Origin: Niabella yanshanensis
GTDB lineage: Bacteria > Bacteroidota > Bacteroidia > Chitinophagales > Chitinophagaceae
Assembly: GCF_034424215.1 (NCBI RefSeq)
Contig: NZ_CP139960.1
Location: 4,464,001 to 4,528,000, forward strand
Reading direction: 5' to 3'
DNA length: 64,000 nt
Positions within the stretch are counted from its first letter, which is position 1. Every line of letters starts with the position of its first letter. The notes below the pieces were generated by a model. That model was given only the letters and a program-made list of their open reading frames with translations, searched no databases and had not been told where the DNA came from. Position numbers and translations under genes: made by a program. Positions 1 to 8,414 of the stretch are shown in pieces.

Positions 1-32
1 ACAGTAAGAAGATTCAACAAATAAGCGCTTAA
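1..32 (+). CDS. C-terminal end of an upstream gene (partial)
   Basis: One frame is open from the window edge and ends in a TAA whose last A is the first base of the next gene's ATG (TAATG overlap). Only about ten residues are visible, so no function can be given. The overlap suggests translational coupling with the rubredoxin-domain gene. Given the molybdenum-cofactor genes downstream, an upstream nitrate or nitrite assimilation gene is a guess only. Confidence 0.35.
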   Translation, partial: SKKIQQISA

Positions 33-1516
33 TGAAAGGCTATCATACCATAAAGATCAATTGTAAGGGAGGAATTATATCTCCCGGTGAGCTGCTGGAT
101 ATTTTGAATGTAGTCTCACAGGCGGCTGTGAAGCAGGTGGGATTTGGTTTGAGACAACAGCTGCTGATCGATGTGGAAGAAAACCTGGTCGGTAAGCTGG
201 CGGAAGGATTGGGACTTTTAGATATTGCTTACGAAGTTGATAGGGATGAGCATCCTAATATAGTAAGTTCTTACCCCGCTGAAGAGGTTTTTATTAACAA
301 TAGCTGGTTGAGCGAAGGGGTGTATAAAGATATATTGGACGAGTTAGACTACCGGCCCAGGTTAAAGATCAATATCTCAGACAGCAATCAGAGTTTTACA
401 CCTTTACTTACGGGTAATATCAATTGGGTAGCTTCCCCGCGTAATCCCCACTTCTGGCATCTTTTCATTCGCTTTCCAAAAACCAATAGTGTATTTGAGT
501 GGAACGAAATGGTATATACCAATGATGTTGCCCGGATCTCGCGTGATATTGAAAACATTATTTATAATGATACTGCGGCATTTGTTCATAACCCCTCTGC
601 TGATGGAGGAGCGCTGTTTGATGTTGTTAAAAAGGGTACCTACATAACGCGAACCGCAAATGAACGTATGGTATTGCCTGCTTTCAATCTTCCTTATTAC
701 GAAGGATTTAACCGTCATAATAATAAGTACTGGCTGGGTGTGTATAGGAGAAACGAAATGTTTGCGGTATCATTTTTAAAGGAACTCTGTCAGCTGTGCT
801 TAAGTACCAAGCTGGGGCAGCTTTGTTCAACACCCTGGAAATCGATCATTATAAAAGGGATTGACGAAAAGGATAAGCATTGGTGGAGCAGCCTGTTGGA
901 TCAACATGAGATCAACATGCGTCATGCCGCCAATGAGCTGAATTTCCAGGTGGAGGATAATGATTATGGCGCTAAACGATTAAAGACATGGCTGGTGCGT
1001 AAGCTGAATGCAATGGATGCCCGCACTTTTGGTATTTGTATAGGAATCAAAACGCGTAAGGGGAGTGAGATATTCAGCAGTATTCTCATTAAGCGAAAAC
1101 CGCTGGTAAAAGTGCTGGGTAAAGGGTTCTTTTATGTGTACGATATTTTATGCTCCAAAGATTTTAATCCTAATGAGCGCACGGAAACGGTATTTATTAG
1201 CAATATTACCCGCTGGCACCTGGCGTCTGAGTTGCAGAACGCGGTTTTATGGTATTATAAGAGGAAGACAGAGCAGCGGGTAGCGCCACCCCAACCGGTT
1301 CCGGCTACCGTTAAGCCTGTAAAAGAGCCGGGAGAATGGCCTTATCAATGTACACATTGTTTAAGTGTTTATGATAGTATATATGGAGATCCGGACCAGG
1401 GAGTGGTAGCTGGTATTGCATTCCGGCAATTGCCGGATACTTATTGCTGTCCTACCTGCGAAGCACCAAAAAAGGATTTTAAGCGGATTTCATTGGAGTT
1501 TGTAGGTGAGCTGTGA
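32..1516 (+). CDS. Sulfite/nitrite-reductase-like protein with C-terminal rubredoxin domain
   Basis: This 494-residue protein ends in a clear rubredoxin domain at about residues 433-486. It has a CTHC pair, a YGDPDQG segment, a LPDTYCCPTC pair and a final lysine-rich strand, which together bind a single iron. The N-terminal 400 residues resemble the ferredoxin-like half domains of nitrite/sulfite reductases (a GGIISP start, and a segment near residue 255 resembling the TPWQ-type strand). I see no complete siroheme/4Fe-4S cysteine set. The likely role is electron delivery to a cytoplasmic nitrite or sulfite reductase. It has no signal peptide. Its start overlaps an upstream stop, and molybdenum-cofactor genes follow, which fits a nitrate-assimilation context. 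The rubredoxin domain is certain; the rest is inferred. Confidence 0.75.
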   Translation: MKGYHTIKINCKGGIISPGELLDILNVVSQAAVKQVGFGLRQQLLIDVEENLVGKLAEGLGLLDIAYEVDRDEHPNIVSSYPAEEVFINNSWLSEGVYKDILDELDYRPRLKINISDSNQSFTPLLTGNINWVASPRNPHFWHLFIRFPKTNSVFEWNEMVYTNDVARISRDIENIIYNDTAAFVHNPSADGGALFDVVKKGTYITRTANERMVLPAFNLPYYEGFNRHNNKYWLGVYRRNEMFAVSFLKELCQLCLSTKLGQLCSTPWKSIIIKGIDEKDKHWWSSLLDQHEINMRHAANELNFQVEDNDYGAKRLKTWLVRKLNAMDARTFGICIGIKTRKGSEIFSSILIKRKPLVKVLGKGFFYVYDILCSKDFNPNERTETVFISNITRWHLASELQNAVLWYYKRKTEQRVAPPQPVPATVKPVKEPGEWPYQCTHCLSVYDSIYGDPDQGVVAGIAFRQLPDTYCCPTCEAPKKDFKRISLEFVGEL

Positions 1517-1539
1517 ATGGTCCCCATAGATGTAGCGAT

Positions 1540-1567
1540 GATCCATGAACTATGAACCATGATCCCG
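1540..1567. repeat. Degenerate heptamer tract (4 units)
   Basis: Four consecutive 7-base units read GATCCAT, GAACTAT, GAACCAT and GATCCCG. They fill the gap between the convergent rubredoxin-domain gene and mobA. Two more tracts with the same 7-base period but different core sequences occur in other intergenic gaps of this window. Confidence 0.5.
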
Positions 1568-1570
1568 GAT

Positions 1571-2152
1571 CTACAGCCCATTCAGGTCGGCATGTGCGTT
1601 GAAGTTACGGAAGTATTTTTTTTGCTCCTCTTTAAGAGGTAAAGTGGCAAGCCGCAGATGATCCAATGTGAATTTCATGCTGAACTTCTTTAGTTGTCCT
1701 TCGCGCAGCATGGTCATTATTTGATGAAGCGCGGCAGCAGTATATATTGCGCACAGCGGTTCTGCCTCGCCTTCATTGGTATATAAAAAAACCTCAGCAT
1801 CCTGTTTTTGATACAGGGTATACAGTTCTTTGAGTAAAAATGTTTCCATCAGGGGCATATCGCAGGCCAGTATAAACAGGTCTTCTGTGGGATTGGCGAT
1901 GTGCGCACTTAGAAGCCCGAGTAGTGGTCCTTTTACAGGAAGGACGGTATTATCGGTTATTAATTCAACACCCGGCAGGCTATGAGCATAACTGTTTTCC
2001 TGTAAAGTGTTGATAGACGCTTTCACAGGTATGCCGAGGTCTTGTAATTTCCGGGCGGCATCAGTGGCCCAGTTGGCGACATCCGTTCGTAGTAGCCCCT
2101 TATCGCTGCCCATCCGGGAGCTCAGGCCTCCGCAAAGTATAATTCCCGTCAT
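1571..2152 (-). CDS. mobA: Molybdenum cofactor guanylyltransferase MobA
   Basis: MobA attaches GMP to molybdenum-molybdopterin to form the guanine dinucleotide cofactor used by DMSO-reductase-family enzymes such as assimilatory nitrate reductase. The start chosen at 2152 gives a 193-residue protein that opens directly with the nucleotidyltransferase signature GIILCGGLSSRMGSDKGLL. A longer frame to 2200 would put 16 extra residues before this first beta strand, which the family does not have. The ACDMPL motif near residue 95 is the metal-binding Asp site. It is cytoplasmic. The gene lies opposite to the other cofactor genes and diverges from the MOSC gene across a gap of about 85 bases. MobA implies that the cell makes an MGD-type enzyme, though none is in the window. 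Confidence 0.9.
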   Translation of the reverse strand: MTGIILCGGLSSRMGSDKGLLRTDVANWATDAARKLQDLGIPVKASINTLQENSYAHSLPGVELITDNTVLPVKGPLLGLLSAHIANPTEDLFILACDMPLMETFLLKELYTLYQKQDAEVFLYTNEGEAEPLCAIYTAAALHQIMTMLREGQLKKFSMKFTLDHLRLATLPLKEEQKKYFRNFNAHADLNGL

Positions 2153-2237
2153 ATTGCTTAAAAAATGATGTGTCATAAAATTAGTCATTCTTTTAAACAA
2201 AGCTTATCTGTAGACGAGAAAAGTGTACTTTCATAGT

Positions 2238-3056
2238 ATGCTATCAATAAGTCACTTGTATGTATATCCTGTTAAATCCCTGGGAGGTATTCTGCTTGAC
2301 CAGGTAAAGTTATCCGACCGGGGACTGGAGCATGACCGGAGATGGATATTGGTCGATGATAATAATCGCTTTATTTCCCAGAGGGAAGTGAGCAGGATGG
2401 CATTGCTGCATACTGTTATATGCGGCAGCCAATTGATCATTTTTGAAAAAGGGCATAGCGCCGACGTATTAGGGCTGGATTTGATTCCTGCCAACGGCGA
2501 TAGGGTGAGAATAGAGCTATTTAAAGACGAAAGTGAAGGCGTAGTTGCCGAAGAAAGGGTTAATGACTGGTTCTCAAAAAAACTGGATTTAAATTGCCGG
2601 TTGGTGTATATGCCGGATACCATAAGAAGGGTAGTCGACCCCGTGTATGCCCATGACGGAGAGATAACGGCGTTTTCTGATGGATTCCCATTGCTGTTGA
2701 TTGGCCAGGCATCTTTGAATGATTTGAATAACAGACTGGATCAATGGCTGCCCATGAACCGTTTCCGGCCCAATATCGTTTTTACCGGTGGAGCGGCTTT
2801 TGAGGAAGATACCATGAAAGAAGTGGTGATAAACGATATCAGCTTTTCGGCGGTAAAGCCATGCGCAAGATGTGTGGTGACCACTATCGACCAGGAGACC
2901 GGTGTTAAAGGAAAGGAGCCTTTGCGGACGCTGAATAAATACAGGCAGCTCAATAACAAACTTTATTTTGGACAGAATATTTTATACAAGGGTGAAGGAG
3001 TCTTAAGAATAGGAGATGAACTGAAAGTAATGCAGCGACAGCCTTATTTATTGTAA
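2238..3056 (+). CDS. MOSC domain protein (MOSC_N plus MOSC)
   Basis: This 272-residue protein begins with the MOSC N-terminal beta-barrel (LYVYPVKSLGG, then HDRRW) and continues into a MOSC domain. The MOSC domain has the usual NRFRPNIVF strand and a KPCARCVVTTIDQETG segment carrying the conserved cysteine. Family members (YcbX, mARC) bind molybdenum cofactor and reduce N-hydroxylated compounds or transfer sulfur. This one lacks the C-terminal 2Fe-2S ferredoxin domain of E. coli YcbX, so it needs a separate electron donor. The frame could start at a GTG at 2223, but the ATG at 2238 is preferred. moaA starts two bases after its stop, so the two are co-transcribed. Confidence 0.85.
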   Translation: MLSISHLYVYPVKSLGGILLDQVKLSDRGLEHDRRWILVDDNNRFISQREVSRMALLHTVICGSQLIIFEKGHSADVLGLDLIPANGDRVRIELFKDESEGVVAEERVNDWFSKKLDLNCRLVYMPDTIRRVVDPVYAHDGEITAFSDGFPLLLIGQASLNDLNNRLDQWLPMNRFRPNIVFTGGAAFEEDTMKEVVINDISFSAVKPCARCVVTTIDQETGVKGKEPLRTLNKYRQLNNKLYFGQNILYKGEGVLRIGDELKVMQRQPYLL

Positions 3057-3058
3057 CC

Positions 3059-4039
3059 ATGCTTATTGATCGATACAACCGTGTTCATGATTATCTGCGT
3101 TTATCACTTACAGATAATTGCAATTTCAGGTGCTTTTATTGTATGCCTGAAGAGGACTATGCCTTTTCGCCAAGAGAAGCCTTAATGCAGGCCGGCGAAA
3201 TAGAGCAGATCGCTCAAACCTTTGTCAGATTAGGTGTGAAGAAGATCCGGTTAACCGGTGGCGAACCACTGATCAGAAAAGATGCCGGTGTGATCATCAG
3301 GTCCCTGTCCCGCCTGCCGGTACAATTGGCGCTCACTACCAATGGCGTCAGGCTGCACGATTTTGCAGCAACTTTTAAAGAGGCCCGGCTTGGTTCTGTT
3401 AATATTAGCCTTGATACCTTACAGGCAGAGAAATTTCAAATGATTACCCGGAGAGACAGCTTTCGGCGAGTGATGGATAATATAAGCCTGATGCTGGATG
3501 ATGGTGTACATGTGAAGATCAATGTAGTGGTGATGGCGGGTTTGAATGATAATGAGCTGCTTGATTTTGTAGCGTGGACAAAGGATACACCTGTACATGT
3601 GAGGTTTATAGAGTTCATGCCCTTTGCCGGTAACCGTTGGACCAGTAATAAAGTATTTACCTGGCAGCAAATACTGGAACGTATTTCTGAGGGATATTCT
3701 TTTCTCCCCTTAAAAGTAGATGCGCATGAAACCGCAAAAGCGTATATCGTACCGGGGCATGCAGGAACATTCTCGGTCATCAGTACCATGAGCGCTCCGT
3801 TTTGCAGTAGCTGCAATCGTATCAGGCTGACTGCCGATGGTAAATTGAAGAACTGCCTGTTTGCCCGGGGGGAAACAGATATTTTGTCTGCCCTGCGAAA
3901 TGGAGGGGATATTGAAGCGCTCATCAAACAAAATATAGCCGCCAAGGCCCTTGAACTAGGGGGGCAGCTGAATAAGGATTTCGAAACGCTGAATGGCGAT
4001 GAGGTTCTCAACAGGAGTATGATCGCTATAGGCGGCTGA
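3059..4039 (+). CDS. moaA: GTP 3',8-cyclase MoaA
   Basis: This radical-SAM enzyme starts molybdopterin synthesis by converting GTP to 3',8-cyclo-7,8-dihydro-GTP. The N-terminal cluster motif is CNFRCFYC (CxxxCxxC, residues 22-29), followed by the LTGGEPL motif at about residue 66. A second C-terminal 4Fe-4S site is supplied by FCSSCNRIRLT and a later cysteine in KNCLF. The protein ends in Gly-Gly, matching the conserved C-terminal GG of MoaA that enters the active site. Its 326 residues are the usual length. It follows the MOSC gene with a 2-base gap and precedes moeA by about 30 bases. Confidence 0.95.
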   Translation: MLIDRYNRVHDYLRLSLTDNCNFRCFYCMPEEDYAFSPREALMQAGEIEQIAQTFVRLGVKKIRLTGGEPLIRKDAGVIIRSLSRLPVQLALTTNGVRLHDFAATFKEARLGSVNISLDTLQAEKFQMITRRDSFRRVMDNISLMLDDGVHVKINVVVMAGLNDNELLDFVAWTKDTPVHVRFIEFMPFAGNRWTSNKVFTWQQILERISEGYSFLPLKVDAHETAKAYIVPGHAGTFSVISTMSAPFCSSCNRIRLTADGKLKNCLFARGETDILSALRNGGDIEALIKQNIAAKALELGGQLNKDFETLNGDEVLNRSMIAIGG

Positions 4040-4071
4040 TCCGGTTTTTGATTATTGTACAAATAGAAATA

Positions 4072-5250
4072 ATGATTAGTGTAGCAACCGCCAGGGAGTT
4101 GGTAACAGATAACACGGTTTGTTTGGCACCCGTTACCATTCCATTAAAAGATAGTTTAGGGAAAGCCCTGGCGGGTGATATAATTGCTCATGCCGATGTA
4201 CCAGCTTTTGCACAATCGGCTATGGATGGTTATGCATTTTCTTTTGAGGATTGGCACAAAGAGAGTGCTCTGAAAATCAGCGGAGAAATGGCTGCGGGCG
4301 CCGGCGAAGAAAAGTTGGTAGCAAAAGGTGAAGCGATTCGCATCTTCACAGGTGCGCCGGTTCCTTCATCAGTCAATACAGTGGTAATGCAGGAAAAAAC
4401 CCGTATGGTTCCAGACGGATTGTTGATTGAAGACGAGTTGCTTATCAGGGGAGCCAATATAAGGCCGGCAGGATCTGAAATTAAAAAAGGAGAACTGGCA
4501 TTAAAGGCAGGCAATCAGCTTACGCCTGCCGCTATCGGATTTTTAGCTGGCATAGGCCTCAGCCGGGTGACTGTCTATCCGGACCCCGCGATCACAGTCA
4601 TCATAACAGGCGACGAATTACAGGAGCCGGGCGAACCATTAGGGTATGGCCAGGTGTACGAATCGAATTCCTATACACTGTCAGCCGCCTTAGCCAATGT
4701 AGGTTTATCCGATGTGCAGGTAGTGCAGGTAAAAGATAATGCGCAGGAGCTAACATCGGCAATGGAGCGTGCATTGAAGGGGTCTGACCTGGTGCTGCTC
4801 ACCGGTGGTGTAAGTGTAGGGGATTATGATTTCGTAATAAAGGCAGCAGCAGACTGTAAGGTGCAAACAGTATTTCATAAAATAAAGCAAAGACCTGGCA
4901 AGCCCTTGTTTTTTGGTAAAAAAGGCCCTGCAATAATATTTGGCTTACCTGGCAATCCCTCTTCGGTATTGACCTGTTTTTATATGTATGTGCTGCCTGC
5001 TTTGGAGCTGCTTACACAACGCCCCCTCAGTTTAAAAACGCGTCAGGTGCCACTCGTAAATAGCTATACCAAACAACATGCGCTTACCCATTTTTTAAAG
5101 GGTTGGTATGATGGGGCAGGGGTACGGATATTAGATGCGCAGGAGTCTTATCGCTTAAGCTCCTTTGCGCAGGCTAACTGTCTGGCAGAGTTGGGTGTCG
5201 AAGCGCGTTTGTATAGCGAAGGAGAAGATGTTGTTATTCATCTGTTATAA
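4072..5250 (+). CDS. moeA: Molybdopterin molybdenumtransferase MoeA
   Basis: MoeA inserts molybdate into adenylated molybdopterin. Its 392 residues show QSAMDGYAF near the start, the TGGVSVGDYDFV motif of the MogA-like domain near residue 245, and LPGNPSSVLT around residue 290. A frame extends to a TTG at 4048, but the ATG at 4072 gives the normal start (ISVATARELV). It sits between moaA and a TauE-type permease whose ATG follows its stop by seven bases. The adenylating partner (the MogA domain) is fused to MoaC further down the same locus. Confidence 0.93.
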   Translation: MISVATARELVTDNTVCLAPVTIPLKDSLGKALAGDIIAHADVPAFAQSAMDGYAFSFEDWHKESALKISGEMAAGAGEEKLVAKGEAIRIFTGAPVPSSVNTVVMQEKTRMVPDGLLIEDELLIRGANIRPAGSEIKKGELALKAGNQLTPAAIGFLAGIGLSRVTVYPDPAITVIITGDELQEPGEPLGYGQVYESNSYTLSAALANVGLSDVQVVQVKDNAQELTSAMERALKGSDLVLLTGGVSVGDYDFVIKAAADCKVQTVFHKIKQRPGKPLFFGKKGPAIIFGLPGNPSSVLTCFYMYVLPALELLTQRPLSLKTRQVPLVNSYTKQHALTHFLKGWYDGAGVRILDAQESYRLSSFAQANCLAELGVEARLYSEGEDVVIHLL

Positions 5251-5257
5251 TTACTAT

Positions 5258-5989
5258 ATGGACTTAATGTATTTGTTTTACCTGAGTTTGTTCGTAGTGG
5301 CATTTCTTTATGCCTCTATTGGCCATGGGGGTGCCAGTGGTTACCTGGCATTAATGGCTATTTTTGGAGTGGCTGCTGAAGTAATGAAACCCACTGCCCT
5401 GCTGCTCAACCTCTTTGTGTCGCTGGTGTCTTTTGTTCAGTTTTACAGGGGTGGGTATTTTAAAATGAAGTTGTTTGTACCACTGGCGCTGGCTTCCATA
5501 CCCTTTGCTTTTTTAGGCGGGCTCATCACAGTCGACGCTTCTTTCTATAAAAAAATATTGGGTCTTTTATTACTGATTCCTATTGCCCGGTTTCTTTTTT
5601 TCAGTAACCTGAAGTTTGAAGCCACAAAGCAATATCAGTTAGGGCTGGCTATTCTGATCGGGGCCGCAATCGGGTTCTTGTCCGGTCTTATCGGTATTGG
5701 CGGCGGCATTATTCTATCTCCTGTTCTGCTGTTACTCCGGTGGGCTAATATGAAAGAGTCGGCCGCCGTCAGTGCTATCTTCATTTTTGTTAACTCAGTT
5801 GCCGGGCTGGCGGGACAACTAACTAAAGGCATAGAATTTACAGCAGATATGTACGTGTATGTAGTCGTAGCTTTCTGCGGCGGTTTGCTGGGTGCTTATT
5901 TCGGATCTCTTAAGTTTAGGCAGGAGGCGTTAAAGTATATACTTTCTCTTGTTTTGTTAATGGCGGCATTTAAGTTGTTTTTCGTATAA
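5258..5989 (+). CDS. TauE/SafE family membrane permease
   Basis: This is a 243-residue integral membrane protein with about eight hydrophobic segments. It carries the two internally repeated glycine-rich motifs typical of the TauE/SafE (DUF81) family: GHGGASGYLALMA near residue 20 and IGIGGGIILSPVLLLL near residue 145. Family members export sulfite, sulfoacetate or other sulfur organics, or take up small anions; the substrate here cannot be read from sequence. The ATG at 5258 is preferred to an upstream start inside moeA because it places the first membrane helix at the N-terminus. Its place among molybdenum-cofactor genes suggests transport of sulfite, molybdate or another anion linked to a molybdoenzyme. 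That is inference. Confidence 0.82.
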   Translation: MDLMYLFYLSLFVVAFLYASIGHGGASGYLALMAIFGVAAEVMKPTALLLNLFVSLVSFVQFYRGGYFKMKLFVPLALASIPFAFLGGLITVDASFYKKILGLLLLIPIARFLFFSNLKFEATKQYQLGLAILIGAAIGFLSGLIGIGGGIILSPVLLLLRWANMKESAAVSAIFIFVNSVAGLAGQLTKGIEFTADMYVYVVVAFCGGLLGAYFGSLKFRQEALKYILSLVLLMAAFKLFFV

Positions 5990-6007
5990 TAAAATAAATT
6001 GGGTTGG

Positions 6008-6484
6008 ATGCGTTTGCGCTTATTATGTTTTTTATCGATATTGATCGTTAATCAGGCTTTTTCGCAAAAGAGCATTACGCCTACTGATCAGTTGGTGATT
6101 GAAGGAGAGGTGGAGCAAAGGTTGCCTGTTTCTTTAACAGATTTGGGCAGGTACAGGACCTACACCATAGATAGCTTCCGCATTAAGAATCACCTGAAAG
6201 AACCCCGGTCGTTAATGAAAGATTTGAAATTGGTTTTGTTGAAAGATGTTTTGGCAGAAGTTAAAATCAAAACCCCGGGACCAAAACAGCTAAGCGAATA
6301 CTATTTTATTGCTGAAGCCAGTGATGGATACAAAGTAGTGTTTTCATGGAATGAATTGTTTAATACCAAAATAGGAGATGAGGTATACCTGGTAGTGGAA
6401 TATGATCAACAGGCAGGTGTACAAATGCCGGACAGGATTGCATTGCTCTCTGCGGGCGATGAGGCATTGGGAAGAGATATGTAA
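6008..6484 (+). CDS. Small exported SUOX-like (molybdopterin-binding fold) domain protein
   Basis: It has a 19-residue signal peptide ending in NQAFSQ and a mature region of about 135 residues that resembles part of the oxidoreductase molybdopterin-binding (SUOX) fold: a VIEGEVEQRLPVSLTDL strand, a LKLVLLKDVL helix, and a segment with SDGYKVVFSWNEL. The mature part has no cysteine, so it cannot supply the thiolate ligand of a sulfite-oxidase-type active site. It is more likely an accessory or ligand-binding protein. The protein ends abruptly at GRDM; family members usually have one more strand, and a +1 reading of the next bases gives a plausible continuation (KKVK). The ATG at 6008 is chosen over a TTG at 5999. 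It lies 46 bases before moaD. Confidence 0.6.
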   Translation: MRLRLLCFLSILIVNQAFSQKSITPTDQLVIEGEVEQRLPVSLTDLGRYRTYTIDSFRIKNHLKEPRSLMKDLKLVLLKDVLAEVKIKTPGPKQLSEYYFIAEASDGYKVVFSWNELFNTKIGDEVYLVVEYDQQAGVQMPDRIALLSAGDEALGRDM

Positions 6485-6530
6485 AAAGGTTAAAGAAAGT
6501 AATCATCAAAAGGGTTCGTTAAATTTGCTT

Positions 6531-6761
6531 ATGGCGATACAGGTTTTATTTTTTGGTCAGCTTGCGGAGATTGCGGGAAACATAGTAGGGATGCCCGTAG
6601 CCCCAACCTTGCGAGGGCTGGAACGGGGATTGTGGGAACAGTTTCCTTCACTCAAAGAAAAGAAATATGCGTTATCTGTTAATCAGAAAATGGTGGCAGG
6701 AGATATCTCATTAACTGACGGAGATATAGTCGCCCTTTTACCTCCTTTTTCGGGAGGATAG
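6531..6761 (+). CDS. moaD: Molybdopterin synthase sulfur-carrier subunit MoaD
   Basis: This 76-residue ubiquitin-like protein starts MAIQVLFFGQLAEIAG and ends in the Gly-Gly tail (PPFSGG) that is adenylated by MoeB and then thiocarboxylated. The frame is open upstream to 6402, but the ATG at 6531 gives the standard MoaD length. The first strand and the LTDGDIVALLPPFSGG end are diagnostic. moeB begins three bases after its stop, and moaE follows moeB, so carrier, activating enzyme and catalytic subunit are co-expressed. Confidence 0.9.
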   Translation: MAIQVLFFGQLAEIAGNIVGMPVAPTLRGLERGLWEQFPSLKEKKYALSVNQKMVAGDISLTDGDIVALLPPFSGG

Positions 6762-6764
6762 TTT

Positions 6765-7886
6765 ATGAGCCTACAGGAATTTAATACGAGATATCAGCGA
6801 CAGCTCATTCTAAAAGACTTTGGAATGCAGGCCCAGCAAGGGTTGCAGGCCGCAAGTGTTTTAGTGGTGGGAGCCGGCGGATTGGGCTGTCCCGTACTAC
6901 AATACCTGTGCGGTGCAGGTGTTGGGACGATCGGTATTATTGATGACGACCTGGTATCGCTTTCGAATTTACACCGGCAGGTGTTATACCGTACAGGCGA
7001 TATAGGTCAGGCAAAAGTAACAGTAGCAGCAGCGCGTTTGCAGGAACTTAATCCCCTTATCAATATTAAAGCTTATAGAGCACGCCTGTCTAATAAAAAT
7101 GCATCCGATATTATTTCAGGCTACGATATCGTTGTAGATGGTTCCGATAACTTTCATACCCGTTACCTGGTAAATGACGCTTGTGTGCTGCTAGGAAAAC
7201 CTTTGGTATATGGCGCTATTACCCAATACCAGGGGCAGGTTTCCGTTTTTAATTATCAGGTTGAAGAAGGCAGCAACAGGTCGCTGCATTACCGTGATCT
7301 TTTTCCGGAGCCGCCGGGTAAAGATGAGGTGCTTAATTGCAGCGAGGCTGGCGTGTTGGGCATGCTACCCGGAGTGATCGGTACAATGATGGCAGCCGAA
7401 GTCGTGAAAGTTATTACAGGTATTGGAAAGGTGAGCGCCAATGAATTGATTACTTATGATATGCGCGATCACCAGGTGTATAAAGTTTTGATGACGCCCA
7501 ATCCGGGTAAAATTCAGATGCCCGAAACCATAGCCGCGTTGCAGAATTTTATATATGAGGAGCAATGTCTTGCGGCTGATCCCCTGGAAATAACGGCGGA
7601 GTTTTTCACACAATGGATGCAACGCAATGATGTGATCTTCGTTGATGTGCGTAATATTGATGAAGAACCACGGATAAAAAACTTTTCACACCTTAATATT
7701 CCTTTGCCCGAACTGACAGAAAGAGCGGATGAGCTAAAGCAGCGCAACATTGTCTTATTTTGTGCTTCGGGCAAGCGAAGCCTGGCTGCGGCCCGCGTGC
7801 TATTGCAATGGAATGATCAATTAAAAGTATATAGTCTGAAGGGCGGCATTCATCACTGGCTGCAAACTCAGTCTTCTGTATTATGA
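6765..7886 (+). CDS. moeB: MoeB/ThiF-type adenylyltransferase fused to rhodanese domain
   Basis: The N-terminal ~250 residues are an E1-like adenylating domain with the ATP-binding GAGGLGCPVLQYL motif, a DDDLVSLSNLHRQ segment and the conserved CSEAGVLG cysteine. A C-terminal rhodanese domain (about residues 280-373) has the active-site loop CASGKRS, which can carry persulfide sulfur. The protein activates the MoaD C-terminus and probably also supplies sulfur for its thiocarboxylate. Unlike E. coli MoeB it lacks both zinc-binding CxxC pairs: the first is replaced by HYRD and the second is missing after YDMRDH. Its stop overlaps the moaE start (ATGA). Involvement in thiamine sulfur transfer is possible, but the neighbours favour molybdopterin. 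Confidence 0.9.
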   Translation: MSLQEFNTRYQRQLILKDFGMQAQQGLQAASVLVVGAGGLGCPVLQYLCGAGVGTIGIIDDDLVSLSNLHRQVLYRTGDIGQAKVTVAAARLQELNPLINIKAYRARLSNKNASDIISGYDIVVDGSDNFHTRYLVNDACVLLGKPLVYGAITQYQGQVSVFNYQVEEGSNRSLHYRDLFPEPPGKDEVLNCSEAGVLGMLPGVIGTMMAAEVVKVITGIGKVSANELITYDMRDHQVYKVLMTPNPGKIQMPETIAALQNFIYEEQCLAADPLEITAEFFTQWMQRNDVIFVDVRNIDEEPRIKNFSHLNIPLPELTERADELKQRNIVLFCASGKRSLAAARVLLQWNDQLKVYSLKGGIHHWLQTQSSVL

Positions 7887-8326
7887 GCGAAAAGAAAGTA
7901 AAAAATATTTTTGTAGAGGGCCCCATTAGCGCTGCTTTTATAGCAGATAGCATTCAGAAGCATGCGGTCAAGACCAGTATTGGTGCGCACGATATTTTTT
8001 TAGGGCAGGTAAGGGCTGATATTATTGATGGCCACCTGGTAGCCGCCATCGAATACACAGCCTATGAAGATATGGCCCTGCAAAAAATGCAGGAAATACG
8101 GGAAGCTGTTTTTGATAAATATGCACTTACCTGCATGCATGTGTATCATAGCCTGGGCAGGGTAAATGCCGGGGAGTTATGCCTTTTTGTATTTGCATCG
8201 GCTCCGCACCGGCGGGCGGCTATAGACGCCTGTGGCGAACTGGTAGAGCTGATCAAGAATGAATTGCCGGTTTGGGGAAAGGAACTTTTTGAGGATGAAA
8301 CACACCAGTGGAAGGTGAATAGGTAG
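7883..8326 (+). CDS. moaE: Molybdopterin synthase catalytic subunit MoaE
   Basis: MoaE, in complex with thiocarboxylated MoaD, adds the two dithiolene sulfurs to cyclic pyranopterin monophosphate. The 147-residue protein shows HDIFLGQVRAD near residue 39, YTAYEDMA near residue 60, the HRRAAIDA motif around residue 111 and the C-terminal PVWGKELFEDETHQW with the catalytic lysine. The start overlaps the moeB stop by four bases. After its stop the operon is interrupted by about 140 bases that hold a promoter for moaC-mogA. Confidence 0.93.
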   Translation: MSEKKVKNIFVEGPISAAFIADSIQKHAVKTSIGAHDIFLGQVRADIIDGHLVAAIEYTAYEDMALQKMQEIREAVFDKYALTCMHVYHSLGRVNAGELCLFVFASAPHRRAAIDACGELVELIKNELPVWGKELFEDETHQWKVNR

Positions 8327-8333
8327 AGAAAGA

Positions 8334-8361
8334 AGTTGATAGTTGACAGATAAGAGTTGAC
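8334..8361. repeat. Degenerate heptamer tract (4 units)
   Basis: Four consecutive 7-base units read AGTTGAT, AGTTGAC, AGATAAG and AGTTGAC, directly after the moaE stop. The period matches the tracts at 1540 and 63873 although the core sequence differs. Confidence 0.55.
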
Positions 8362-8414
8362 CAGGTATCGGCAGGCTTCGATGGGTGTCTTCACCAATCG
8401 GGGTATTTATTGTA

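Noticed and set aside
3436-4062. 208-residue reverse-strand open frame opposite moaA
   Set aside because: It is a shadow of moaA: serine/leucine-rich, without domain motifs, and fully inside a certain gene.
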